Assembly (NCBI GenBank): GCA_902792815.1
Contig: CADBAY010000016.1
Location: forward strand, 1-63,300
Length of the DNA stretch: 63,300 bases
From: an uncultured Bacteroidia bacterium
GTDB taxonomy: Bacteria > Bacteroidota > Bacteroidia > Bacteroidales > UBA932
Reading direction: 5' to 3'
How positions within the stretch are numbered: position 1 is the first letter of the stretch; every line of letters starts with the position of its first letter. Under the pieces are notes generated by a model. It was not told where the DNA came from and searched no databases. It saw only the letters and a program-made list of their open reading frames with translations. Below are positions 39,211-46,884 of the stretch, piece after piece. A program made the position numbers and the translations under genes.

Positions 39211-40605
39211 ATGCGTAAAATTCTATTCTCTCTTGCAGTCCTGCTGATGGCGGCATCGGCAGCCAACGCACAAGCTGTCAAGTATAATCAGTACGGCGTA
39301 GCCGTAGAGTCAGACGTACTTGACGCAGAGTCCCAGGATGGATTCCTGGTAATCGAATCGCCCAAGTCGGATTACAAGATCTGGTTCGACAACCGTATCC
39401 AGTTCGACGCCGGCGCTTTCTTCGGCGCCCCCGAGTGGGCCGATCCTATCGGCAACGGAATCAGCATCCGCAGGGCCCGTTTCGCCATCAAGGCCCAGGT
39501 CGACAAAAACTGGTACGGCGAATTTGACATGGACCTTGCCAACGGCCTCGTCGAGCTGAAGGACGCCATCGTACGCTATACCGGCATCCCGAACCTCGAA
39601 CTGCAGGCAGGTAACTTCAAGGAGAATTTCTCCATCCAGCGCAACTCTTCTTCACGTTACCTCATGTTTATGGAGCGTCCTATGGTATGCTCCGCTCTGG
39701 CTCCTTCGCGTCACCTCGGTATCAACGCCAAGTATGACAATCCTTGGGTCTGGCTTTCCGCCGGCTTCTTCGGACAGGAAGGCGCAGGTTCGGAGGAATG
39801 GACCAATGTAGCCGACAACAACAAAGACTTCGGCCGCGGCATCAGCTTCAAGAACAACACCGGTTACGCAGCGACCGTCAAGGCTGTATTCCGTCCTCTC
39901 TGCAAACTGGATAACGCCAGCCTGCATATCGGTGCAGCATATTCCTACCGTACCACTTTGGCCAGCATGGCCACCGGCGAATGGGGCACCTATCGCGCCA
40001 GCGCCCGCAACTCCACCAGCATCAACCGCAAGAAGTATCTTGACACCAACAACCTCAAAGGCTACGACCACAACAATCTCTGGACTGCCGAGCTCGCCGG
40101 CCACTGGGGAGGCTTCCGTTTCGAGGGTGCCTACATCGGCGACAATGTCCTGCTGAAGGACAGCAGCGATCCTGCCAGCATCACCGCCATCAACCTCGGT
40201 GGATGGTATGTTCAGGCCGGCTATCTGCTCTTCGGCGGCAAGCAGCGTTACGACTCCAAGGGAGCCAAGTACACCCGCGCCGAACGCGGCCAGAAGTGGG
40301 GCGACCTTGAACTCTGCGCCCGCTACGAATTCTGCGACCTCAACGCTCCCGCCCAGAATGTATTCGGAGGCAGCGCCGAGGCCTACACCGTCGGCCTTAA
40401 CTGGTGGGTCACCAACAACGTGCGCATGCAGCTCAACTATCAGTACAACAACAACGACCGCTACGCCAACGGCAAGAACAAACTCTTTGTCGGTCTTGAC
40501 GATGCAGGCAAGCCTACCAAGGATTATGCAAAGGTCGTCGCCCCTGCAGGAAAAGCAGGCGTAGACTACAGCATGGTTTCCCTCCGTTTCGAAGTTGACT
40601 TCTAA
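39211..40605 (+). CDS. Phosphate-selective porin O/P family protein
   Basis: A 464-residue outer-membrane barrel with signal peptide (ending AANAQ). The porin O/P pattern is YKIWFDNRIQFDAGAFFG near the start, ISIRRARFAIKAQVDKNWYG, then LELQAGNFKENFSIQRNSS and MERPM. It closes with a terminal strand ending in Phe (MVSLRFEVDF). OprP/OprO porins take up phosphate or polyphosphate across the outer membrane. It starts 13 bases after the PiT-LuxR gene and is the strongest sign that the operon concerns phosphate. Confidence 0.92.
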   Translation: MRKILFSLAVLLMAASAANAQAVKYNQYGVAVESDVLDAESQDGFLVIESPKSDYKIWFDNRIQFDAGAFFGAPEWADPIGNGISIRRARFAIKAQVDKNWYGEFDMDLANGLVELKDAIVRYTGIPNLELQAGNFKENFSIQRNSSSRYLMFMERPMVCSALAPSRHLGINAKYDNPWVWLSAGFFGQEGAGSEEWTNVADNNKDFGRGISFKNNTGYAATVKAVFRPLCKLDNASLHIGAAYSYRTTLASMATGEWGTYRASARNSTSINRKKYLDTNNLKGYDHNNLWTAELAGHWGGFRFEGAYIGDNVLLKDSSDPASITAINLGGWYVQAGYLLFGGKQRYDSKGAKYTRAERGQKWGDLELCARYEFCDLNAPAQNVFGGSAEAYTVGLNWWVTNNVRMQLNYQYNNNDRYANGKNKLFVGLDDAGKPTKDYAKVVAPAGKAGVDYSMVSLRFEVDF

Positions 40606-40618
40606 AAATCAGACAGTT

Positions 40619-41590
40619 ATGAAAAAGATATTACTTTTAGCTCCAGTGATTCTTCTGGCTCTGGCAGGCTGTGTTAAGGATGAGCCTTTCACTCCTTCCA
40701 CACCCGACACCCCTTCTACGCCCGACACCCCGACAGTAACCAAAACCCTTTTCGTTAACGAAGTGAACTGCGGCACCAAGGAGTTCGAAATCTACAATGC
40801 CTCCGACAAAGAAGCCGACATCTCCGGTTACTGCTTCACCAAAGACGATAAAGATCCTTGGGTGGTACCCGCCGGGAAGGGCAAGATTCCCGCAAAGGGT
40901 TTCCTGGTGTTCACAGCCAAGAACAGCGACCCGAACGAGGGTCCCGCTTTCGGCCTCAGCGGGACCAAAGGCTTCAAGCTTTGCATGTACAAAAGCGATG
41001 ATACTTCCGCCGGGAACCTTGTAGATATGATGGACAACAGCGCCACCGTGGAAGGCTTCCTGACCGTAGAGGACGGCTGGACCATAGGCCGTGAAACCGA
41101 CGGCGCCGATAAACTCGTACTCTTTGAAGGCGGTACCATCGGCAAGTCCAACGGGGCAAGCCCCGAGCCTGCCGGCAGGGTCTGCATCAACGAGGTCAAC
41201 TGCGGCACGAAGGAGTTCGAGATTTACAACGGAACAAGCAAAGCTGTCGACATCGCCGGCTACACCTTTACCAAAGACGGTAAAGATGCTTGGACAGTTC
41301 CTGCAGGCAAGGGCAACATCCCGGCCAAGGGATATCTGGTATTCGTAGCCAAGAACAGCGACCCGAACGTGGGACCCGCATTCGGCCTGAGCGGCACCAA
41401 GGGCTTCATTCTCTGTATGTACAAGAGCGATGACACTTCGGACGCCAACCTGGTGGACAAAATCGACAACAGCGCTACCGCCGAGACCTTCAAGACCGTC
41501 GAAGACGGAAAATCCCTCGGACGCAAGACAGACGGAGCTGACGAATGGGTTATTTTCGACACCCCCACCCTCGGATCTGCTAACAAATAG
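40619..41590 (+). CDS. Lipoprotein with two lamin-tail domains
   Basis: A 323-residue protein. A lipoprotein signal (LLALAGC) is followed by a PSTPDTP-type linker. Two tandem lamin-tail (LTD) immunoglobulin-like domains follow (about 42-165 and 185-310). Both contain NEVNCGTKEFEIYN, ISGY/IAGY-x-FTKD and LVF-x-AKNSDPN-x-GPAFGLSG, and are about 75-80% identical, so they arose by a recent duplication. LTDs occur in secreted nucleases, phosphatases and adhesins as binding domains. On its own it may bind a ligand or a partner enzyme at the surface. It starts 13 bases after the porin gene. Confidence 0.85.
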   Translation: MKKILLLAPVILLALAGCVKDEPFTPSTPDTPSTPDTPTVTKTLFVNEVNCGTKEFEIYNASDKEADISGYCFTKDDKDPWVVPAGKGKIPAKGFLVFTAKNSDPNEGPAFGLSGTKGFKLCMYKSDDTSAGNLVDMMDNSATVEGFLTVEDGWTIGRETDGADKLVLFEGGTIGKSNGASPEPAGRVCINEVNCGTKEFEIYNGTSKAVDIAGYTFTKDGKDAWTVPAGKGNIPAKGYLVFVAKNSDPNVGPAFGLSGTKGFILCMYKSDDTSDANLVDKIDNSATAETFKTVEDGKSLGRKTDGADEWVIFDTPTLGSANK

Positions 41591-41620
41591 AATAACAAAC
41601 ACTTAAATACATTTAGCAAA

Positions 41621-42259
41621 ATGGCAGAACTTAAAATCGGCGAGCAAAGTAAGCCCCGCTTCGAATTCCGCAGCTTCGGTCAGTGCTTCTGCGAAGCTCA
41701 CAAACGTATGGCACGTCTTTCCGTCCCCGTCCCCGAGAAGGTGTGGGAGCGCAAGAGCGATGAGATCTACATCATCAGCGCCAAGAACGATATCAACAAT
41801 ACCAAAATCCGTGACGGCAAGATGGATATCAAGACCTATGTACAGACCGTCGACGGTTTCGAGCAGTGGAACCCTCTTATGAAAGGCGAGTTCCCCATCA
41901 GCCGCGAGGTGCTCGAAAAGGAAGTATTCCCCGCTTTCATGGTTGAGATGCCCAAGCTGGACAAAGACACCTATACCTTCGAGGAATTCATCGCCATGGT
42001 CAAAGCCAATCCCGACCTGGCCGCCGTGCGCGTCCACAAACAGCGCTTCGGATACATGGTCAACAATACCATCTGCGAGGTGGGCAATGTGCTCATCAAC
42101 GGAGCCAAGGTCGTGACTATCAACTCCGAATCAACTGAAATCGAAGACATTAAGAAGACCGTCGCCGACTGCGGGCTCGAGGGAGTAGAGAACATCAACT
42201 ACCTCCAGGCCATCAAGCGAGTCATCGGTATGATTGACAAACCTCTTGCAAACGAATAG
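41621..42259 (+). CDS. CYTH-like domain protein, family not named
   Basis: A 212-residue cytoplasmic protein without signal or membrane segments. Strand pattern and charged positions suggest a divergent CYTH/triphosphate-tunnel fold: FEFRSFG at the start, NNTKIRDGKMDIKTYVQTV, and AAVRVHKQRFGYMVNNTICEV followed by a final TEIEDI. It precedes an unmistakable CYTH gene by 4 bases. If correct, it could bind polyphosphate or nucleotides and a metal. I do not recognise a named family, and structure prediction would decide. Confidence 0.65.
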   Translation: MAELKIGEQSKPRFEFRSFGQCFCEAHKRMARLSVPVPEKVWERKSDEIYIISAKNDINNTKIRDGKMDIKTYVQTVDGFEQWNPLMKGEFPISREVLEKEVFPAFMVEMPKLDKDTYTFEEFIAMVKANPDLAAVRVHKQRFGYMVNNTICEVGNVLINGAKVVTINSESTEIEDIKKTVADCGLEGVENINYLQAIKRVIGMIDKPLANE

Positions 42260-42263
42260 CACT

Positions 42264-42740
42264 ATGGCACAGGAAATAGAGAAAAAATTCTTGGTCAAGG
42301 GCGACTTCAAGCCCGAGGCCTTCAAAGCTACCCGCATCACCCAGGGATATCTGAGCAGCGTTCCCGAGCGCACCGTCCGCATACGCGTCAAAGGTGACAA
42401 GGGATTCATCACCGTAAAGGGCATTGGCAACGCATCCGGTGCAGCACGTTTCGAATGGGAGAAAGAAATCCCCGTCGAGGATGTCCGCGCCCTGCTGGAC
42501 CTTGCCGAACCCGGCGTAATCGACAAGACCCGTTATCTTGTCAAGAACACCGACGGTGTACACACATGGGAAGTTGACGAGTTCTACGGCGACAACGACG
42601 GCCTTACGGTGGCCGAAGTGGAACTCGCCGACGAGAACGAGCCCTTCGACAAGCCCGCTTGGCTTGGCGAAGAGGTCACCGGCGACCCCAAGTATTTCAA
42701 TTCTATGTTAATGAAGAATCCTTACAAGAATTGGAAATAG
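42264..42740 (+). CDS. CYTH domain protein (triphosphate tunnel metalloenzyme)
   Basis: A 158-residue protein beginning MAQEIEKKFLV, the EXEXK signature of CYTH/TTM proteins. It then has TVRIRVKGDKGFITVKG, FEWEKEIP, KTRYLVK, WEVDEFYGDNDGLTVAEVELA. These residues line a tunnel that binds triphosphate and Mg2+. Bacterial relatives of this length are tripolyphosphatases or of unknown activity. Within a phosphate-uptake operon it may hydrolyse short polyphosphates taken up through the porin. Confidence 0.92.
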   Translation: MAQEIEKKFLVKGDFKPEAFKATRITQGYLSSVPERTVRIRVKGDKGFITVKGIGNASGAARFEWEKEIPVEDVRALLDLAEPGVIDKTRYLVKNTDGVHTWEVDEFYGDNDGLTVAEVELADENEPFDKPAWLGEEVTGDPKYFNSMLMKNPYKNWK

Positions 42741-43516
42741 TTTCTTTCAAATTTATCCTTTGCATTCTCGCGGCAGCATCTATGAACTCATGTGTCAAAG
42801 ATGCTGCCTACGGGGTGCCGGAGAACCCTTCAACGCCTCAGCCCGAGCTCTATAAGCTCGGCACGCCGAAGGCCTATGAAACAGGGGTCACCGGACTCTC
42901 CGCCATTTGCCTCAACGAGAATGAAGACGGCTTTTATGCGGCATACGACAAAGGTCTTTTATACGAAATCGGTCTCGACGGGAAGGTTAAAGGCACCGTC
43001 CCGTTCGAGACTTCCCACGACTGGGAAGGCGTCACCGTAGACCGCAGCTACGGTACTGTCTATCTCTGCGAAGAGAGGGAATGGGCAGTTTACAAGCTCA
43101 ACAAGGACAAGAAAGGCGTCACCCTGGTAGCGCAGGTACCTGTCGAAGGCGGCACAAACAACCGCGGATACGAAGGTATAGCCTCGGGGCCCGGAGTATT
43201 GTACCTTGCAAACCAAGACGCTCCCAAGCGCATTTACGTTTATTCGCTGAGCCAGGGCAAGGTGACATCCACCCTCGACATCAGTTTCGCGAAGTACCTG
43301 TCGGACGTTTTTTACGATCCCACGAGTGCAACTCTATGGATAACCGACAGTAAATCGCAAGCACTCACCAACATCAAGATGGACGGTACCGTCATAGGCA
43401 CATATGACATATCCTTCGTCACAAAGCCCGAGGGATTCTGCATCGATGCCAAACGCAAAATGTTTTGGTTCACTTGTGACCAGACCGGAAGACTACACAG
43501 CATCAGTTACGAATAA
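42731..43516 (+). CDS. SdiA-regulated (YjiK-like) beta-propeller lipoprotein
   Basis: About 261 residues. There is no in-frame ATG at the 5' end. The TTG at 42731 gives a plausible lipoprotein signal (core FKFILCILAAASMNSC) and overlaps the CYTH gene by 10 bases. The mature part has repeating propeller blades (GVTGLSAICLNENEDGFYA, DWEGVTVDRSYGTVYLCEE, NRGYEGIASG, KPEGFCIDAKRKMFWFTCD). This is the SdiA-regulated/YjiK pattern, related to phytase-like propellers. The activity is unknown. An esterase or phytase-like role would suit the phosphate context but is inference. Confidence 0.75.
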   Translation: MEIVSFKFILCILAAASMNSCVKDAAYGVPENPSTPQPELYKLGTPKAYETGVTGLSAICLNENEDGFYAAYDKGLLYEIGLDGKVKGTVPFETSHDWEGVTVDRSYGTVYLCEEREWAVYKLNKDKKGVTLVAQVPVEGGTNNRGYEGIASGPGVLYLANQDAPKRIYVYSLSQGKVTSTLDISFAKYLSDVFYDPTSATLWITDSKSQALTNIKMDGTVIGTYDISFVTKPEGFCIDAKRKMFWFTCDQTGRLHSISYE

Positions 43517-45126
43517 TGGCAACAGACACTAACACCAAGGCGGAGCAAACTTTCGATCCGCTGGACATGAACAATTACAAGATTGAGAAACTGCCCAAGA
43601 TGCAGAAATCCAAGTTCGAGGTTTGGATGGCGCGCCTTGGAGGTCCGCTGGCTATCATAGCCTTCGTGTGGATCTGTTGGTTCTGCCATATAGGCTTCAT
43701 TGACAACCTGGACACGGGCACCCTGGCCGCCACAGCCCAGAAACGCCTTGGCGTACTCGGCCCTGAAGGCTTCATCCGGGCCAACTACGCTATGCTTGCC
43801 ATATTCGTAGCCAGCCTCATCCTGTGGATGACGGAAGCCATACCGAACTATCTGACTTCCCTGCTGCTCATCCTGGGCACGGTGCTGCTCGGCGTAACCA
43901 CACAGAAAGAAGCACTGGCGCAGCTCGGACACCCCGTCATGTGGCTGAACATCCTGAGCTTCGTGCTGGCATCCATGCTGGTCAAAACCCAGTTCGCCAA
44001 ACGCCTTGCCCTGGCATTCGTCATCAAATTCGGCAAGAGCGCCAAAGGGGTACTGTGGAGTTTCCTGGTCATAAACCTGGTGTTGTCGGCATTCATATCC
44101 GCCACCACCGTCAAAGCCACCATCATGCTCCCCATCTTCATGGTTATCTGCGCCATCTACGGAGCATCCAACGGCCACCGCAACAACTTCGGCCGCAACC
44201 TGGTAATCCAGAATCTCTTCCAGGTCAACATCGGCGCAAATGCCTTCTATACCGGCAGCGGCGCCCACCTGCTGGCCATTTCGCTCATCGCCGGATTCAT
44301 AGGATCGTGCGATTTCGGATACGCCGACTGGCTGGTCGCCGTCGGCCCTATGAGCGTAATCATCCTTGTAGTTGGCCTGCTGCTTGGAATGTATGTTTTC
44401 TTCCCTATGAAGAAAGAGGAGCAGAAGCCCCAGATCGAAGGAGGCATCGAGCGCCTCAAGACCGAACTTGACGCTATGGGCAAAATGAGCGCCCAGGAAT
44501 GGAGGGCAGTGGGCATCTTCCTGGTGGTGCTCTTCCTGTGGGTCACCAAAGGCACGTTCCACAATATCGACGAGACTATCGTAGCGCTGATAGGCGCCTG
44601 CCTCGCCCTCATTCCGGGAATAGGAGTGGTCAAGTGGAACGACGTAGATATTCCCTGGCACCTCATGCTCTTCAGCGCCGGTGCATACGTCCTGGGCAGC
44701 GGCCTCAACGCCACCGACCTGCCCAACACCATGGTCAATGCCGCTTTCGACTCCCTGGGAATTGGCTCCGGCACGCCGTTCTGGGTGCTGTACGTCATCC
44801 TGACATTCCTGATGATGTATTCGGGCCTTGTATTCCAAAGCAAGACTATCCGCACCATGGTCTTCGTGCCCATCGCGCTGGGTGTAGAGGCACGCTTCGG
44901 CTTTATGCCGATGAGTCTCGCGCTGCCCGTGTCGATGCTTATCGAGCACTGTTACGTTCTGCCGTTCAACAGCAAGCCAGCAGCGCTCCTTTACAATACC
45001 AACCAATACAGCCAGACCGATGCCTTCAAATTCGGCATCACCATGATGACTTTCTCGTGGTTCCTGATTCTGCTATTCGGACAGACTTTGCTCAAGTGGT
45101 TGCACATAACACCGGGATTGTTTTAA
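43516..45126 (+). CDS. SLC13/DASS family permease
   Basis: A 536-residue membrane protein with about 11-12 helices. The DASS family pattern of two re-entrant repeats is visible (FISATTVKATIMLPI, the first substrate/Na+ motif; NSKPAALLYNTNQYS in the second half). DASS transporters move dicarboxylates, sulfate or phosphate with Na+. Its ATG overlaps the TAA of the preceding gene, and the upstream genes point to phosphate, so this may be the operon's actual inner-membrane transporter. Without the operon context, a C4-dicarboxylate substrate would be the default guess. Confidence 0.88.
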   Translation: MATDTNTKAEQTFDPLDMNNYKIEKLPKMQKSKFEVWMARLGGPLAIIAFVWICWFCHIGFIDNLDTGTLAATAQKRLGVLGPEGFIRANYAMLAIFVASLILWMTEAIPNYLTSLLLILGTVLLGVTTQKEALAQLGHPVMWLNILSFVLASMLVKTQFAKRLALAFVIKFGKSAKGVLWSFLVINLVLSAFISATTVKATIMLPIFMVICAIYGASNGHRNNFGRNLVIQNLFQVNIGANAFYTGSGAHLLAISLIAGFIGSCDFGYADWLVAVGPMSVIILVVGLLLGMYVFFPMKKEEQKPQIEGGIERLKTELDAMGKMSAQEWRAVGIFLVVLFLWVTKGTFHNIDETIVALIGACLALIPGIGVVKWNDVDIPWHLMLFSAGAYVLGSGLNATDLPNTMVNAAFDSLGIGSGTPFWVLYVILTFLMMYSGLVFQSKTIRTMVFVPIALGVEARFGFMPMSLALPVSMLIEHCYVLPFNSKPAALLYNTNQYSQTDAFKFGITMMTFSWFLILLFGQTLLKWLHITPGLF

Positions 45127-45129
45127 TTG

Positions 45130-45137
45130 TATCTTTG
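45130..45137 (+). promoter_or_regulatory. -7 element four bases from the mgtC-like ATG
   Basis: TATCTTTG ends at 45137; the ATG is at 45142. It separates this gene from the operon upstream, marks the start, and predicts a leaderless message. Confidence 0.6.
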
Positions 45138-45141
45138 CCAT

Positions 45142-45762
45142 ATGGAAATAGAGTGGAATTTTATACTGCGGCTGTTCATAGCCGGCATACTCGGAGGCCT
45201 GATAGGCTTCGAGCGCGAATTCAGGGCCAAGGAAGCAGGTCTGAGAACGCATTTCATTGTGGCCCTTGGCAGCGCCCTTTTCATGCTCATCTCACAGTAT
45301 GCCTTCACCGGCCGCTTTGATGCTGCCCGTGTAGCAGCGCAAGTGGTTTCAGGCATCGGTTTCATAGGCGCCGGCGTAATCATATTCCAAAAGAACGTAG
45401 TCAGAGGTGTCACCACCGCTGCCGGTCTTTGGGTCGCCGCAGCTATTGGTCTGGCCTGCGGGGCGGGTATGTATGTAGTGGCGATCGCGGCTACTCTGTT
45501 TACCATTATGTGCCTGGAAACCATGCATATAATCACCCGGCGCTACGGCGAGAAGAGCGTGATGGTCACCATCTCCCCTGTCACCGGGGAGCAACTGACC
45601 GGCATACTGGACCAGATCCGCAAGTCGAGTTTCGAGATTGATTCCTTCAGCCTCACCGATGACTCGGCGTCAATTACGCTGCACATGCGCCAGCCCAATT
45701 ACCAGAAGACCATCGGGAAGCTTCTGGAAATCACCAAAGGCTACAAAGTAGAGATATCATAG
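45142..45762 (+). CDS. MgtC/SapB family membrane protein
   Basis: A 206-residue protein with four or five membrane helices. It has the MgtC signature GGLIGFEREFRAKEAGLRTH, VALGSALFMLIS, and VSGIGFIGAGVIIF then GVTTAAGLWVAAAIGLACG. A C-terminal ACT-like cytoplasmic domain follows (about 140-206). MgtC proteins modulate ATP synthase, Mg2+ and phosphate homeostasis; in Salmonella, MgtC affects phosphate uptake. Its position beside a phosphate-type operon is therefore notable. Confidence 0.93.
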   Translation: MEIEWNFILRLFIAGILGGLIGFEREFRAKEAGLRTHFIVALGSALFMLISQYAFTGRFDAARVAAQVVSGIGFIGAGVIIFQKNVVRGVTTAAGLWVAAAIGLACGAGMYVVAIAATLFTIMCLETMHIITRRYGEKSVMVTISPVTGEQLTGILDQIRKSSFEIDSFSLTDDSASITLHMRQPNYQKTIGKLLEITKGYKVEIS

Positions 45763-45763
45763 A

Positions 45764-46168
45764 ATGACTGAAGCCGGAAGAGTTTTCCGATTCGTGCTGC
45801 TATCGGCCAGCGCAGGGCTCATAGAAATGGGGAGCTTCTCGCTGCTCAACGAGTTCAGCGGCCTGCGTTACTGGCCTTGCTACCTCATAGCGCTCACCTT
45901 ATCGGTCCTTTGGAACTTTACCCTAAACCGCAAGTTCACCTTCAGGAGCACTGCCAACGTACCCAAGGCAATGCTGCTGGTGGCGCTTTACTACTGTGTC
46001 TTCACCCCCTTGTCCACATGGGGAGGTGATTACCTGGCCGAGACCGCCGGCTGGAACGAGTACCTGGTAACGGCGCTCAACATGATCCTTAACCTTATCA
46101 CCGAATTCCTTTATCAACGATACGTAGTTTACGGAAAAACGGTCGACTCGGCCGTCAAACAGCCGTAG
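45764..46168 (+). CDS. GtrA family membrane protein
   Basis: A 134-residue protein with four membrane helices and the GtrA pattern: RFVLLSASAGLIEMGSFSLL, LALTLSVLWNFTLNRKFTF as a core block, and LNLITEFLYQRYVVYG at the end. GtrA proteins help flip lipid-linked sugars for surface glycans. The gene starts one base after the mgtC-like stop. Its own stop codon lies in the left arm of a 72-base inverted repeat, so the repeat probably set the present C-terminus (DSAVKQP). Confidence 0.88.
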   Translation: MTEAGRVFRFVLLSASAGLIEMGSFSLLNEFSGLRYWPCYLIALTLSVLWNFTLNRKFTFRSTANVPKAMLLVALYYCVFTPLSTWGGDYLAETAGWNEYLVTALNMILNLITEFLYQRYVVYGKTVDSAVKQP

Positions 46169-46233
46169 CGGATGCAGGCCCGAGCCCCATAAAACCTGGA
46201 TAAAAGGGGCTCGGGGCCTGCATCCGCTACGGC
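46162..46233. repeat. 72-base near-perfect inverted repeat ending the gtrA-like gene
   Basis: The left arm 46162-46188 begins GCCGTAGCGGATGCAGGCC. The right arm 46206-46233 is its complement with one extra base. The loop is 17 AT-rich bases. There is no T run, so it is not a classical intrinsic terminator, although the RNA hairpin would be very stable. It looks like a REP/MITE-type mobile palindrome. It supplies the TAG stop of the gtrA-like gene and lies 15 bases before the next ATG. Confidence 0.85.
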
Positions 46234-46248
46234 ATAGAACACGACAGA

Positions 46249-46884
46249 ATGAAACGATTGATTATTTGCTTGTTTGCCACCTGCTGCTTCGTTAACGCAA
46301 TCGCGCAGCAAAAAGACTCCTTCCTCTCCCACATGTACCTCCCGGTCGATGCCGGAGCTTCCTTCAGCACCATGGAGGGAGTAGGCGGCGCTTTTTATAT
46401 GAGAGCCAGCCTTGAGTACCGCTTCAACATCCACAAGGGGCTGTTCATCGTCGGCGAACTTGACACCCGCACCCATCCTTATACCAATAAAGCCATCACC
46501 ACCGGCAATGTAGTCGCTGGCGACGCTGCCTTCACAGACATTCTGATCGGTCCCGGATACAGGGCGATGCTCTCCGACAGTTTTAAACTGGCCTTCGCTC
46601 TCCAGGGCGGGGTGACAAATATGGCATACAAAGAAGTCAAGCCTGCTGTGGGAGCCACGGTTAGTGCGCTGGACGCCCGGTACGAACTTCTGCCCCGCGA
46701 GCAATGGACGGCTTGCGCCAAAGCAAGCTTGATGGCGGAGTATTACCTCAACCCCTCCTTCGACATCTTCCTCAACGTCGGACTCCCCGCCACCATCGTC
46801 CCGCACGAAATAGCCAGCGCAGCTTACAGTGCGTTTGTGCTCTTCCCCACCGTCAGCATCGGCTTCAGCATGGCGCTGGAATAA
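46249..46884 (+). CDS. Outer-membrane beta-barrel protein
   Basis: A 211-residue protein with a signal peptide (MKRLIICLFATCCFVNAIAQ). Alternating beta strands follow (YLPVDAGASFSTMEG, FYMRASLEYRFNIHKGLFIV, ILIGPGYRAML), ending in a barrel-type final strand (VSIGFSMALE). No family name is recognised. The function is unknown. It is convergent with the nucleoside hydrolase gene, with no space between the two stop codons. Confidence 0.7.
   Translation: MKRLIICLFATCCFVNAIAQQKDSFLSHMYLPVDAGASFSTMEGVGGAFYMRASLEYRFNIHKGLFIVGELDTRTHPYTNKAITTGNVVAGDAAFTDILIGPGYRAMLSDSFKLAFALQGGVTNMAYKEVKPAVGATVSALDARYELLPREQWTACAKASLMAEYYLNPSFDIFLNVGLPATIVPHEIASAAYSAFVLFPTVSIGFSMALE

Noticed and set aside
43507-45006. 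499-codon open frame on the minus strand
   Set aside because: It is antisense to the SLC13 permease gene; its His/Glu/Gln-rich translation is typical of the complement of a membrane-protein gene.
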